64,000 nt of DNA from Brachycybe producta (Eukaryota > Arthropoda > Diplopoda > Playtdesmida > Andrognathidae): contig JAUPFP010000056.1 in assembly GCA_036925085.1 (NCBI GenBank), positions 1,054,001-1,118,000 on the forward strand. The letters are read 5' to 3'. Positions 47,101-58,673 of this stretch are shown here, in pieces (position 1 is the stretch's first letter; the number at the start of each line of letters is the position of its first letter). The notes below the pieces were generated by a model. It saw only the letters and a list, made by a program, of their open reading frames with translations, did not search any database and had not been told where the DNA came from. A program made the position numbers and the translations under genes.

Positions 47101-50100
47101 TTATCAGATGGGAAATATCCAATTACTGCAGAGGTAAATAACATTGCGTTAATCATGTAATTTCATTTTTGCAAACGGCACAACATATCTAAGATATGGA
47201 GAGAGTGATCTTAACACTAGTTCAGGTGTAATTTAAGTACCCACCCCCCCTTTTTAAAACCAACTTCTTGAGAAAAAAAAAACTTATTTGAAACTAGAAA
47301 AGTAAAGAAATAAAATGAGTTATGTTTTCATACTGCGAATAACAAAATTGACATTTTAATCAATTATAATTGATTAAAAATGTCCATTTTCTTATTCACA
47401 ATATGTTGTTACTGGGTTTAAATGTACAAAATTGCTCAAACTGCCATAAAAAGTATATTATAGTGATCAATTTCAACTTCATTCAAAAGTTACATCTTAT
47501 ATTCTCGATATTCAACTCATTACATGTTTCTTGAAAGTTAAATTTCCTCGGTATTCATTTCAGTGGGACTTGGTGTGTGAAAATGCATACTTAATACGTA
47601 CTGCTCAATCAATCTTTTTTGTTGGAGTGATGCTTGGAGGTCTTATTTTCGGCTTTCTGGGAGATGAATTCGGAAGACGCCCCATAACACTAATCACGCT
47701 TTATAGTCAAGCACTGCTTGGAGTAGCTGTTGCCTTTTCAAACAGCTTTATAATGTTCACAGTTCTCAAGTTTTTTCAAGGAATGATGCTACAGGTAATA
47801 TGCCGTTGTTTTAAAGCACATTGTTTTTGTAACTGTAAATATTAGAGGTGGGACGAACCCTAAATTTTCCTGGGGGTTATGGTCTCTTTAACAATATAAA
47901 TCTTATTGGCTTTTTTTCAATCAATAAAGCATTAATTAAAGCCAGAGAACGACCAATAAAGACCTTGTGTAAATTCTAACTTTGCATGCATTTTCAATAT
48001 GTTCTACAATCTACATGTGCTGGATTATTTCCTCTATTTTTTTTATTACAATTACAATTAGTACTCTGCAAGCAGCCAAATAGGCCTATGGCAGAGGGAC
48101 ATAAAAGTCCATATGCAGCATTAAGCATTGTCAAGCACATATACATGCATATTCCTCACAACTGAATAATTGAATCCCACTCACTCATATGCGTTGCCCT
48201 TTATGTGCTACACAACTAAATGACTTTCAATTGTAAGAAATTAAACAAATCATTTACGATATAGCCAACGTTAATTTTTTTTTTCCATTAATGAACAGGG
48301 TCTCCAAACATCGAACAACACAATGGCAATGGAATTGTTTCAAACTAGATATCGTACCATAGCTGGAATGATTGTAGCCATTCTTGCTACAGCTAATTCG
48401 ATGATCATTGGGATAATATCATACTTAGTTCCAAACTGGCGGCAAATGCAACTGGTCATAAGTGTTCCAACAATTATAACTGTCATGTTTCTATGGTATG
48501 AATTAATTTACTTTAATTGTATTAAAAAGTTAAACTTCCAGTTGATTTTTTTTTACAAGATTCAACAGTAAAATCAGGTATAGGGACCGTGCACAAGACG
48601 AGTGTCCCTCGATGCACTATAAAATACATTGGGTTAAGGCACGAGCATGTGTACAAGCAGGCACATGTGACATTTTGATGTCACATGTGCAGATAAGCGT
48701 TTCTAACTTTAACATTAAATTTTAGCTGTTTTCTTTGTAAAAATTAAAATAACTTAAGAACGGGCTGAAATAGAACAAACCGTCATCAAATAAAAAAATA
48801 ATCCGCACATTTTAGCAATGGCGAAACGTTATTTTCATCAAAACACGATTTTTCTTTTTATAACAATCTATATATTTAGGTTTTAACGAGGATAAACAGA
48901 ACCAAAAAGAGCCATTTTTATTACAAATAATAAAAATTAAAATTAAAAAACACAATGGCTGACGTTTTGAATACGTTTGTATTCATCTTCAGAGTCAAAT
49001 TTAGAAGCAACTTCATTTAAGAAAAAAAAAAAAAAATTATGTTCTATTTGTACTTATTTATTTTATAGTTTCGCAAAAATTTAAACTTTTTCGTTCTATT
49101 CAAAAACTGCCCTTACTGTGGTTATTTTTGATAGAGGATCCGCATATTTGTTATGCAAAAAAAAGGATACTATATTTTATGAAATTCAAGTTCACGTAAC
49201 TCTGTACCGCAATAGGTTTAACTAACTTTTTAGTTACCAACGCCCTGCAATCCCACTCGAAAAACCCTCTTCACCACAGTGATGAGAATGTAAGTAACCC
49301 GCTGCAGGTACAGAGTTACGTGAACTTGAATTTCATAAAATATAGTATCCTTTTTTTGCATAACAAATACCATAGAGCTCCATGTAAATTTGAACTTTTG
49401 CACGCCTTTTTCAGTATGTTCTGCATGTGCCGGACTTTTTCACTTTTTATTTTACGAATTCTTCACCCCTCAATAATTGCAACTCACTTAAATGTGTGGT
49501 CCTTTATACTGTAATACTACCGTGGTAGGATAATTTAAAATATAAACTTCTTTTGGAAATGTCAAAATGGAAATTTTTAGGTTTTTGGTGGCAAATTGAA
49601 ACGCATAGTAAAAATTTCTTTTTAATGTTTTCATCGTGAAATTTATACCCGGTACAATTGTGGACTTATTAATTGCATTGATGATCAATATTTCTCACGA
49701 TATTGACGCTTAATTGTATCGAACACTGCTTTGTTGGAAGATAAATTGTATCAGTGATCTATTCTATGACTGTGCCGTTTATTCAACAGGTTACTTCCAG
49801 AATCACTCCGTTGGTTACTTTCAAAGCAAAAGCTGGATGGAGCTGTAAGCGTAGCAAAACTATATGCTAAACGCAATAAAGTAAAAGTACCCGAAGATCT
49901 AAGGACAAATATGGAACTTCTAGCCCAGCAGATATCAACAAACGCAGCACAAAGTGTGAAATCGAATGTAATGGACTTGATGAAAATTTCTGCAGTGCGT
50001 CGTACTTCATTCATACTATTCTTCAGTTGGTATGAGATATTTGTCGTGGTTATACAGAATGTGCGTGGTGACAGAATTTATTAGGTTTACAGCGTCTGTC

Positions 50101-53100
50101 GTCTACTACGGTATAACCTTCACCATTCCAGACCTTAGTGGAAATGCATCATTAAATTTCTTTATAGTTGGCGCGTTGGAGTCAATTTCTCGTTTCATCG
50201 GTTATTTTATCATAAAAAGGTTTGTCGAAATATACGATTAAATCAATTGAAATAATCGTAGATTTCATGAAACACTTAATATTATTTCAGATTTGGACGT
50301 AGAATACCGCTGAGCATATCATTTATTTTGTCTGGCATTTTATGTGCTGTGTCAGTTGGAATTGGGAAATTTCTTCAAGGTAAAATCATCCAAAGCAATT
50401 CAAAAGTATTTTTATATAAAAAATATTTAATTTCTCCAAATTCGAATGCAAAATAACTGATTAAATGTAAATTTAATATTATAATATCCCTATTATTGGT
50501 TTCAATATTATAAATATTAGGGATGGGACATTCGAATCCCGCGAATCTTGAAAAATAATCGAGATCCGAAAACTCAAATTTTCGCGCTTTTTTCGTCTTT
50601 CGTATCTTTCGAATCCTAAAATAAAAAAAACTTAAAAACTTTGGTAAAGTTAGTTTTAACTCCATTGACGTCTAATATAAACGTTCTCTAACAAAAAATG
50701 GCGATTGTTGCAATTTCGGTGGTACCTGGATTATCAATATCTGCCTTGTGGCGACCCTGAGTACCACCAACTTTTTTATTATTATTATTAATAATTTAAT
50801 ATTTAATATTATTTCGTTTATTTGCAACTTCTTAATGAATAATATAGGATTCTTATATGAAGGATTCGACAGATTCAAGATTCGTGAAATTCGAGAACCT
50901 TTTAGGATTCAGATTCGGACTCAAGAAAATGTAGGATTCGTCCCACCTCTAATAAATAGTTAGCAGTTAAGCCCTAACTAAAGCTCAACAAATACCTTCA
51001 AAAGATAAATTTTTAAATACAAACAAAAATTCAATTTAAAAGAAACAATGTTCAAAAAGCCATCATTTTAGAAAATTGTGATGAATCCTAGTTAGGCCTT
51101 TACAGAAATTTCTGTTAAAAGAGTAACACAGTAGATTTATGTTCTCATTATCGTTCACACTTCTTAAGGCCTGGCATTAAAGAAAAGTAGCAATATAATC
51201 GATATAAGAAATGTCTTAGCAGACAAGTCACAGACGAATATCCAAAGTGTTACATTTACGACCATTTACTAGCTAAAAGTGTAAATCTCAGATATAAAGT
51301 TACCATAAAAAGCACCTTTTTTTTACAATACAAAATGAATTTCGGGTTGTAAGCTATGTGTATTAATTTTGTAATCCCCACACACACAATTTAATTTTCA
51401 CCAAAATTGGTGACTATGAGTGGCAGGTCCTGCCTGACTGGTGATGGAATCGGTCAGTCAATTAATTGTTAATTTTTTTTAAATTTCTTTTAAAAATCAT
51501 TTTGGCAGTCATTGGGTAAGTTTTTGACAATATTTTAACAAAAAAAAAAGAAATTCTGGGGCAATGGCCTATTTCAATAGTTTATATGCTGTGATAAACA
51601 GAAAATTGATAAAACATAGATATCTCATTTTAATTTAAAAAAAAATCTTCACTTGGTTTTTAATAAAAAAACCCTACAGATTAATAAAACAATAATAAAA
51701 ATTGGTAAGTTTATAAGTGCAAAGTAAACAGGGAAGACCAGGCCGGTAATTACTAGCATCTGCCAAATAGAAATTACCAATATAATTTTTAACACTATGC
51801 TCAGTTTGGATTGTGTCACATAAAATACTACGGTTAACGAGATATACCCAATAAGAATTAATGCTCACATTATACATTATACCTTTATGGCACATTCACA
51901 CTAGGCTGGTTGCTGCTGGCTGGGTGTAGCCCTCTAGCAGCATAGTGTGAACTACTACCAGCCTGCTGCTTTCTCCAGCAGGCTAGTGATTTTAACAGCG
52001 GCTGGTGAAGTCGAACTTTAGCAGCTACCAGCTGGTCATGTGACTCCCTTCTAGCTATTACCAGCCAGTGTCGCTGGTAGTTGCACTAGTGGGTAGTTGA
52101 AACTCCACTGCTTGGGTTGTTTGTTGTGTCAGTTTGTGTTTTTGCAAGATGGTGATTGGATGACTTGCACTGCTAATACCAGCAGTGACTGGATAAGTGT
52201 GAACCCAAAGCTGCGGCTTGCTGTTGCTGCTAATAGCCAGCAGCAACCAGCGGCTTGTAAACCAGCCTAGTGTGAATGCGCCTTTAAGCCAGTTTCACAT
52301 GATCCCCTTTGTGTCGCCTCATAGTGGCCGTTTGTAGCTGATCAGCAGCCCCGGCTCTAGGGGTCTTTTCGCCCCTGTGCAAAGTCAAATGTGGTGTAAT
52401 AATATGGGCATGCAAAATGCAACAAATACACGCCTACTGCCATCTAGTGGTAACATGTCACATTATGACAGGCCTTGTAACTTCATCAATAGCCGCCATT
52501 TTCTGATATCAAAATTTTTAATTTCACGGCAACCCTACTGAGGAGCACCTCGATGCTTTGCATCGTTTGCTTACCGTGTTGAGCCGGCCCTGCTGATCAG
52601 TGATTACATAAGGGGTGTTCACTGAGCGACTGCCACAATGGTGATGACCAACACCCTTTGTTAATATTCCACAACAAGTGGCAACCACCACCTTCAGTGT
52701 CAGTGGTGATGAAGGCCACAACAGTGGTTTGCACTAATAGGAGTCCAAGCTTTCAATGGTGTACTCGTGATGTAAGCCACCTCAACCATTTTGTGGCACC
52801 ACACTAGTGCTACAAAGTGGTCCTTGTGAAGCCGGTCTTATAATCTTATTGCACCATATACTTTATATTGCTACCTCAAATAAAAAAAACTTTTAAAAAA
52901 GACATCTCCATCACTTTGATCTTTTAAAACAGAATGATCCCTTTTACAGCCATTCCCTGGACATGAGTCAAGACATTTCATTTTAATCTTTTTCAAAATT
53001 GTCGCCCTTTAGATAAAGATCACAACTTGAGCATCATCACAACAGCCATGGCGTTATTAGGCCGTGCTAGTATGGGCCAGTGTTTTGCTTTCCTTCTGAT

Positions 53101-54553
53101 TGTCACATCAGAAGTATTCCCCACAGTGCTCAGGTAAGACAAAACTAGTATACAACAATCAATAACAATCCCTACCTAAATTTCAAATTGTGTTGCTTGA
53201 TCATTTCAGAACTGCAGGATCTGGAGCTTGTTCCGTCTGGACCAGGATTGGAGGAATTATTGCACCTCAAACATTATTATTAGTAAGACATGAACCTTAC
53301 AGTAAGGCTAGTTTCATAGAACGATACGCGTATGCCGATACTGAAGTTACATGTGAAACCAATTTAAGCAGTCATGTATCGCCGTAGAAACGCATTCGTG
53401 TACATGTAAATTCAGTATCCATCATACACGTATCGTAATACACAATACACATATCGTCGTGTGAAACTAGGCTAAGTGACGGATCACACATGCAGAAAAA
53501 AAAAATTCCAGTGAAAAAATAATTGAACTAATTTTCTCTTGCCACACAGAATTACATATGTTATAAACCAATAGAAAGGCATGTTATATCGCACCTCGCC
53601 TGTAAGCATGGCACAACTAAAAAAAATGCTTTTTTTGGGGGGAAAATATGAGTTTAAAGTTGCATTTTTTTTATCTCAATCTATTGTAGGGGAGCCAAAT
53701 AAACCGATATTGCGAATAGTTAAAACGCTTTTTGTACTTGAAAAGCTCAGCAGAGTAAGCCGTGAATCTTCTCTTAACTTTAAACTCATTTCCCCCCCAA
53801 AAAGTTTTTTTTTTTCAGTTGTGCCACTCTTCCAGCTGAGGTGAGATATGCGTAGCATTATTCTTTATGACTTGTTCTTCTATGCTTTCTTCCGTCTTCT
53901 ATAAATTCAGCAATCTACTTGAAATATTTTCTCTTGTAATGTGTGAGTACCGTTGACTGTAAAAGAACACAGCAACCACTGATACTTCATTCTGATTTTG
54001 TATTTCAATTTCTGTTTTGTGCTTTACTTTTCCGCATGTGTCATGCATTCCGAAAAGTAATTACAATGATTCGGGACTTTTCATTTCTTTTAGAAAGCTT
54101 CTATTGCATAGAACATTGAATCAAAATGATTATATGATTCCACAAGGAATCGTGCTAAATTTGTGAAAACAAGCACAGAAGCTATTTTATGTGAATAATT
54201 CTAGTAATAACTCTTAAATATATTATTTTCAGGATAAATACGTGGGGACAGCAACACCATTCATCGTTTTTGGAGCATTAGCCATAATCGCAGGCTGTCT
54301 CACACTTATCATTCCGGAAACTCTGAATATTCCTTTACCGGACACCGTCAAGGACACGCAAAAATTCCACACCATGCATACTATACACTCTCCGATAAAC
54401 CATGGGGGAACAGTGAACTATGGATTAGAAACTGATGATGGAAACGTTTCTAAGAACAATGTTCCGACAATGAAAAATGAAAATGGGTATAACAAAAAAT
54501 CTCAAAACAGCGTTTTAACGTCTGTTTCAACAAATGACTCAACTAAGCTCTAA
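44134..54553 (+). CDS. SLC22-family organic ion transporter, paralog 2 (10 exons, complete)
   Basis: Second transporter of the SLC22 family (12-span MFS carrier, plasma membrane, substrate unknown). Coding exons: 44134-44526, 46960-47133, 47564-47794, 48299-48495, 49790-50029, 50085-50219, 50291-50379, 53013-53133, 53210-53282, 54233-54553. All splice sites are GT-AG and the joined frame gives 657 residues. Seen: a polar, charged N-terminal extension of about 90 residues; first span in the range 97-122; extracellular-loop N-x-T sites at N127, N138 and N161; WDLVCE at 190-195; [11 protein letters not shown] at 219-229; LPESLRW after the exon 4/5 junction; FGRR at 458-461; EVFPTVLR at the end of exon 8; IIPET in exon 10. 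The C-terminal tail is long, polar and rich in Asn, Thr and Ser. Exons 3, 5, 6 and 9 have the same length as in paralog 1. The terminal tails are the parts most likely to need correction. Confidence 0.92.
44690..45080 (+). pseudogene. LINE family B ORF2 fragment in intron 1
   Basis: Encodes [20 protein letters not shown] and then an interrupted VQHTV...LPIVLLKCW stretch: the post-RT thumb region of CR1/L2/Jockey-type LINEs. Stops and frameshifts throughout. Its 3' tail reappears at 45690 beyond the mariner copy. Confidence 0.65.
45090..45690 (-). pseudogene. Mariner/Tc1-like transposase C-terminal part in intron 1
   Basis: Minus-strand frame (45183-45725, within which homology is clear at 45183-45520): CHTARM, then [40 protein letters not shown] and a final RSRLQ stretch. 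This is the C-terminal half of a mariner-type DDE transposase with its PDLT-CDFFLWG signature. The normal QQDGA before CHTA is altered and the N-terminal DNA-binding half is missing. Confidence 0.75.
45690..45810 (+). mobile_element. LINE family B, 3' tail
   Basis: ATCCCTCTGCCATAGGCC, GCTGCTTGCAGAGTA and a TAATTGTAA-type tail match the reverse copies at 5752-6151 and 48045-48150. Confidence 0.6.
48045..48150 (-). mobile_element. LINE family B, 3' tail fragment in intron 3
   Basis: (ATTACA)n, then TACTCTGCAAGCAGCCAAAT and CAGAGGGACATAAAAGTCC, nearly identical to 5760-5860. Confidence 0.7.
48860..49002 (-). mobile_element. Retroelement fragment with hammerhead-like motif in intron 4
   Basis: 48860-48962 is an inverse copy of 9717-9810. 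Minus-strand 48957-48994 reads CTGAAGA, a 6-bp hairpin (GAATAC/GTATTC, loop AAAC), AAAAC, GTC and AGCC. The GAAA core is changed to CAAA here. Confidence 0.45.
50517..50952. mobile_element. ATTCG-rich MITE, copy 3, in intron 7
   Basis: Ends TTAGGGATGGGACATTCG and CGTCCCACCTCTAA are inverted, flanked on both sides by TAAATA (50511-50516 and 50953-50958). Internal CGAATCTTGAAAAAT and GGATTCGACAGATT blocks are shared with two other copies. A terminal fragment lies at 47844-47870. Confidence 0.7.
51888..52283. mobile_element. TTA-flanked MITE (CATTCACACTAGGCTGG ends) in intron 7
   Basis: Left TGGCACATTCACACTAGG and right CCTAGTGTGAATGCGCCT are inverted; TTA at 51885-51887 and 52284-52286. The interior is rich in CTGCTGGC/GCCAGCAG in both directions. 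PIF/Harbinger-like by target size. Confidence 0.7.
52287..52837. mobile_element. Second TTA-flanked MITE abutting the first
   Basis: Ends AGCCAGTTTCACATGATCC and GGTCCTTGTGAAGCCGGTC are imperfect inverted repeats; TTA at 52284-52286 (shared with the neighbour) and 52838-52840. Interrupted by a hAT element at 52346-52592. Confidence 0.65.
52346..52592. mobile_element. Non-autonomous hAT nested in a MITE, exact 8-bp duplication
   Basis: Starts CAGCCCCGGCTC, ends GAGCCGGCCCTG. CTGATCAG is repeated exactly at 52338-52345 and 52593-52600. 247 bp, noncoding. Confidence 0.8.
53306..53472. mobile_element. TAA-flanked MITE in intron 9
   Basis: Ends GGCTAGTTTCATAGAACGAT and CGTCGTGTGAAACTAGGC are inverted; TAA at 53303-53305 and 53473-53475. 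The element begins 23 bases after the exon 9 donor of SLC22 paralog 2. Confidence 0.7.
53587..53855. mobile_element. MITE family G, copy 2, in intron 9
   Basis: Left ATCGCACCTCGCCTGTAAGC with GGCACAACTAAAAAAA, right AGTTGTGCCACTCTTCCAGC. The interior matches 7664-7906, including TTGTAGGGGAGCCAAATAAA. Confidence 0.7.
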
Positions 54554-54636
54554 TGCCGAAGTTCGGCTTTTAAATAAGGTTTATTTTGAAGAAGAAGAAA
54601 AAATTCATAAAAGCGTCAAGCAATTATTGTGGTAAC

Positions 54637-54642
54637 AATAAA
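54637..54642 (+). terminator. Polyadenylation signal (AATAAA) of SLC22 paralog 2
   Basis: Canonical AATAAA 84 bases after the stop codon at 54551-54553. It lies just before a repeat arm that begins at 54696, so the 3' end is probably near 54,660. Confidence 0.65.
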
Positions 54643-54695
54643 ATTGTTAAATAGCATAAACGTAATTGACTTTTTTCAATGAAAAGTGGCTCTAC

Positions 54696-54780
54696 TTAAT
54701 AGGCTACAGATCCATAAATTACTTCGAAAAATCTCCACAAAAGAGTGCTAGCATAGTTTTTCTATTGAACCCATAGACGT
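54696..54780 (+). repeat. TTAA-foldback family terminal fragment
   Basis: TTAATAGGCTACAGATCC then the conserved ATTACTTCGAAAAATCTCC. Lies 54 bases past the SLC22 paralog 2 polyadenylation signal. Confidence 0.65.
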
Positions 54781-54799
54781 TCTGCCAAAATGAAACAAA

Positions 54800-55620
54800 A
54801 TAAAATAAAACAAGACAAAACCACATTTTTTTTGGATACAACACACTAATTTCTTCAACGTTTTCCATCGTCTTTGAAGTGGGGGGAAATGGCTGAGCAT
54901 TCCTCGCCTCAAAATCTGAACAAAGACGCATGCGCGTCTTTTTCATGGTACCGTAATATAAGGAATCTTTCAATCACGAAAAAAAGAAGAAAAAAAATAC
55001 TGTCACGAAACTTGTAAAATTCGACCGAAAATGCGAAATAATTTTAAATATATCGTATTTTCAACGTATTTCGTGTTTTCTCAAAGCATCTAATATCTAT
55101 GTGGTTATTTATTAGAGTTAAAGGTACCAAACCTTAATCACTGAACTCGTGAATGAGTATTATTGATTAATGAAATAATATACTGAGTGCTTAATTGAAA
55201 ATTTGAAAATAAGAAAGTTGAGGTTATTCCTAGCTAAACCGGAAGTAAGAAAGTCATAATTGTGTCTGGGAGAGGGGGGGGGGGGTGTTTACGTCCCGGG
55301 GGAGTAAACGTTTTACCTGTTCTCAACGTATGGCCACTGTGGCCAGTTTTGACCATAATCCGCCCACTTTCGGCCGAAAGTGGGCCCGGGTTGCCGACGC
55401 ACTCTGCCGGGTCCTAACCGACCGGGATCGGTCGACGCTTTTTCGACAGTAAAAATAAATTGTTAATATGCCCATCATATTTAGCATATTTTAAAATCAC
55501 CTGAATGAAATTACATTCAAATCATAAAAGTGGTATTATAGGTATTCAATGTGTTTTGTACTTTTGTCCAACCATGTGTAAATGCAGCTTTTGATTCTAT
55601 TTACTTGATTTGGCAATTAG
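54800..55620. other. Convergent intergenic region; GC-rich block
   Basis: 55260-55440 has a poly-G run and a GC-rich segment with short hairpins (CCCACTTTCGGCCGAAAGTGGG). No gene seen. Confidence 0.45.
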
Positions 55621-55641
55621 TCTTTCACTCTTTCTCAAGAT

Positions 55642-55647
55642 TTTAAT
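55642..55647 (-). terminator. Candidate polyadenylation signal (ATTAAA) of MED31
   Basis: ATTAAA on the minus strand about 140 bases after the MED31 stop codon. No nearer AATAAA was seen. Confidence 0.4.
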
Positions 55648-55787
55648 AAGTTTCCATACCAAGCCGAGGCCTACATACCTCATATGTAATGACATATCCC
55701 ATTTGCTCCACACTTAACAGCCTTACGACTACTGACCATGCACATGTTAAAGGCTTGGGAATATCCGATGGTGGTGCCATGCTTTTA

Positions 55788-58047
55788 TCACTTTGAAATT
55801 GTTTGGTTTTGAACATTGTCCATCGCCTGCGCCTGAAGCAGTCGCATTCGCTTCCTAGAATAGTGTTGCCAATGCAACAGCTGTTGATCATCGATGAATT
55901 TGGCGCATTGGGCACTCACAATCTCCTTACGAAAATGTTCGTACTGAAGTAACTCGAGAAACGATAAGCACATAGGAAACCTTTAATAAAAACTACAGTT
56001 GGCATAAAATGTTCATAATGCATACTCAAATGACGCACAAAAAAACTTACTTTAAATATTTGGCATATTCCGGCTCCTTCCAATATTGAAGATATTTCAA
56101 ATAATTAATGAACGATTGTTCCTTGAAGTACCCTCGTTGTGCAAGAACTGAATAAAAAACAATACAGAAAAAACTACATGAAAACTCCCCATAAGCTCCA
56201 GAAACAACCTGATAATACCAAATCACTGCAATTGGTGAAACTACTATGGTAAATCATATATACATGTATATAGTGTAAGGCTGTATCGAGCCGATTTTTG
56301 CCGATTTACTGCTAATCGGGGAACAAATGTTAAATGACTTCCGATCATTGCGTTAATGATCGGAAGTCATTTAACATTTGTTTGCCAACTCAACAATTAG
56401 GTTTGCTCCCCGATAAAAAGGCAGTGGTGGAGGGTCAAATCAATTTATTGCCAATTTCATCACTAATTCATCTTTAAAAGGATATTGTTATCTTGCTATT
56501 CATTGCTTTGTAAACTCAAAAATTATAATTTAACTCTTTTTTTTCCATACGTTCTTGTGGGCGAACCGCTTCGCTGTTGGCCGACGCAAGCAGCTAAAAT
56601 CGGTAGTGAAATACGGCATGATCGGCTCGGTTAAATCTATCGGCATGCCAATTATTTTTTGTGTGATCGGGGTTCGGTAAAAAAAAAAAGTGTGATCGGT
56701 ACAGCCTTAGTATTGTGAAAGTCCTTTCTTTCTATTTTTGGGTCATTTTCAACCTGCGATAAAAACCTTAATTTTAAAAGATATCCAGATAAAATTACCA
56801 TTAATTGATTGAGCTACCCTTCTAGTTTCTAAAACACTATCAACTTTCTCTTAAGATGGATTATGTAAAACTGATTTTCAAACTGTTGAGTATATTTGTC
56901 TCTTTCAGGAGCAAAACGAAGAGAAACTTGAAAATGTTAACACTTTAAATGACAAACGAGAATAACAAACTTACAATTTAGATAATTAGGATTTGCCAAA
57001 CACTGTACAAACTCAAGTTCGATCTGGAATCGTAACCTCTGCTGATCATCACTTTCTCTATCTGTAAAACAAAATTTTTTTTTTATTATGAATTACATTT
57101 TATGTATCACAGAATTCTGAACGTGATTCGCTTCCACAGGAAAAAAAGTAACAATTCACAAAAGAGAAACTGTAAAGGCCAATAATGAAAATTGGAACAT
57201 ATACTTTTTGCTGCTTTTTTTTTTTGAGGGGAACTTGGTTCAAGAATTAACTTGTGCTAACATCCCGTTCATCAAATTAAGAAATGGGAGGAACGGTCAA
57301 AACTGTCGGAACAATCGACTAATTTGATGAAATAATTCCTTAAAAATAAAGGGGAAGAGAGGGGGGGGGCTGCGCCCACAGACCCCCTGCAACAAGCTTC
57401 ATTTAACAAAACCTAACATATAAAACCACTAGCATCTGGATACTAGAGCTTTGTTAGCGCATGCGCATTGGTTCATATAGGAAAGTGATTGCAGATTTGC
57501 GTTAGCACCGCCATCTATTGATCACCAATGGAAACTGCCGTTTCACTTGCTATCACTTTCCTATATAAACCAATGCGCATGCGCTAACAAAACTCTAGTA
57601 TCCAAATGCTAGTTATAAACCCAGGTTAGGTTAGAAAAGGCGGGAGAAAACACCGGAAATAACGATAATACGCCAAAAACGCAACACTTTTACCCCCCCC
57701 CCCCCACCCCAAAAAAAAAAAAAAAGATCCCCAGTTTCCGGATGGCGGCCCTCAAGTAACTGCATCTATAAACCTTGGCGACTTCCCGTCACAACAACAC
57801 TAAATTTACTGACAGAGTTTCCCATCTCTCTGTATTCCGTGGCTATACCTTAGACTATTACTTTACGTAAATAGTCTAAGGCTATACATAACCTGCTGTA
57901 TTTAAGCGTTGGCCTACGTCATTACCGCCTAATCGATCTCTCTTTTGTTAAACCTTAGACCACAACTAAGGTTAAACGTTATCAGAAATAATTGCACCCT
58001 CATTAAAAGAACTTACCGAAATTACACCAGTCGTTCCTTCCGGACAT
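55788..58047 (-). CDS. MED31: Mediator complex subunit 31 (4 exons, complete)
   Basis: MED31 (Soh1) is a small conserved subunit of the Mediator middle module, which links transcription factors to RNA polymerase II in the nucleus. Exons in transcript order: 58017-58047, 56975-57061, 56051-56147, 55788-55980. GT-AG introns and matched phases give 135 residues, close to the human length of 131. Seen: the conserved core from about residue 20 to 120, including FQIELEFVQCLANPNYLNFL, AQRGYFKEQSFINYLKYLQY, WKEPEYAKYLKFP, ELLQYEHFRKE, AQCAKFIDDQQLLHWQHYSR and the basic stretch KRMRL. The variable N-terminal 19 residues and the C-terminal tail differ from other animals, as is usual. The 31-base first exon was chosen because its ATG and GT donor join in phase to exon 2. 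Introns 1 and 2 each contain a MITE. Convergent with SLC22 paralog 2. Confidence 0.95.
56278..56708. mobile_element. MITE in MED31 intron 2 with a 28-bp perfect hairpin
   Basis: Ends AGGCTGTATCGAGCCGAT and ATCGGTACAGCCT are imperfect inverted repeats flanked by TA. Inside, 56322-56349 pairs perfectly with 56355-56382 around a 5-base loop. Confidence 0.65.
57240..57427. repeat. Repeat fragment with CCCGTTCATC and GGGTCTGNGGGCGCAGCC motifs
   Basis: Related to the interior and ends of the nested element at 9113-9468. In MED31 intron 1. Noncoding. Confidence 0.45.
57428..57613. mobile_element. Short MITE with very long, near-perfect inverted ends
   Basis: About 61 bases at each end are inverted copies with only three or four differences (ACTAGCATCTGGATACTAGA; TTAGCGCATGCGCATTGGTT; TATAGGAAAGTGAT). 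The centre is about 65 bp. Flanks TATAAAACC and TATAAACCC match at 8 of 9. In MED31 intron 1. Confidence 0.8.
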
Positions 58048-58237
58048 AGTATATTTACTAAATTCAGTTCTTATATTTTCAAATGTTCCACACGAAACAT
58101 TACGCAAATCTTCTCTTCCAGACGGCCCGCCCGCGAGAAATACAGACAAGTGAGCAGCGCACAGTTAACAATTATCATTTGTCTACTTCCTCCTTTATTT
58201 CCGTTATGGAGGAAAGCTGTCCAACTGACAGGCAGCT

Positions 58238-58361
58238 CTGCCCAGCACTAGAATTTCGTTTGCCTCGCCCTTGTATAAGGTGGCATCAATTTCTAATTGG
58301 TTTGTTACTTGGTCTGATGTCATAAAAGAGTGTGGCAAACGAAATTCTAATGCTGGGCACA
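58238..58361. mobile_element. MITE family C, copy 2, upstream of MED31
   Basis: Inverted ends GCCCAGCACTAGAATTTCG and CGAAATTCTAATGCTGGGC, 191 bases upstream of the MED31 ATG. The interior near-palindrome is shared with 31837-31955. Confidence 0.75.
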
Positions 58362-58673
58362 GACGCCTGTCTGCTAATTTTAGAGGCTTGCTCATTTCAG
58401 CTTTTATATTAGTAAAAGTATGGCGCCGAAATCGTCTACTATAACCACTAGACGGCGCAGTCTTCTGGACCGTGTTGATTACAATTCTATCCATTATGTT
58501 TTCTTGTTGTTTTCCATTTTCTCTTTGCGATTATCACTACTACTGTTTAAAACTTTTGAGTGTTATCAATTAGTTTTTTCTGTGAAATGGCTTACTGTTG
58601 TGTGTACCTTATTGTGTGTCAAAAAAAGAAATAAGTTTTCGTGAAATAATATAAAATCATAAGAAGGAAAGAT

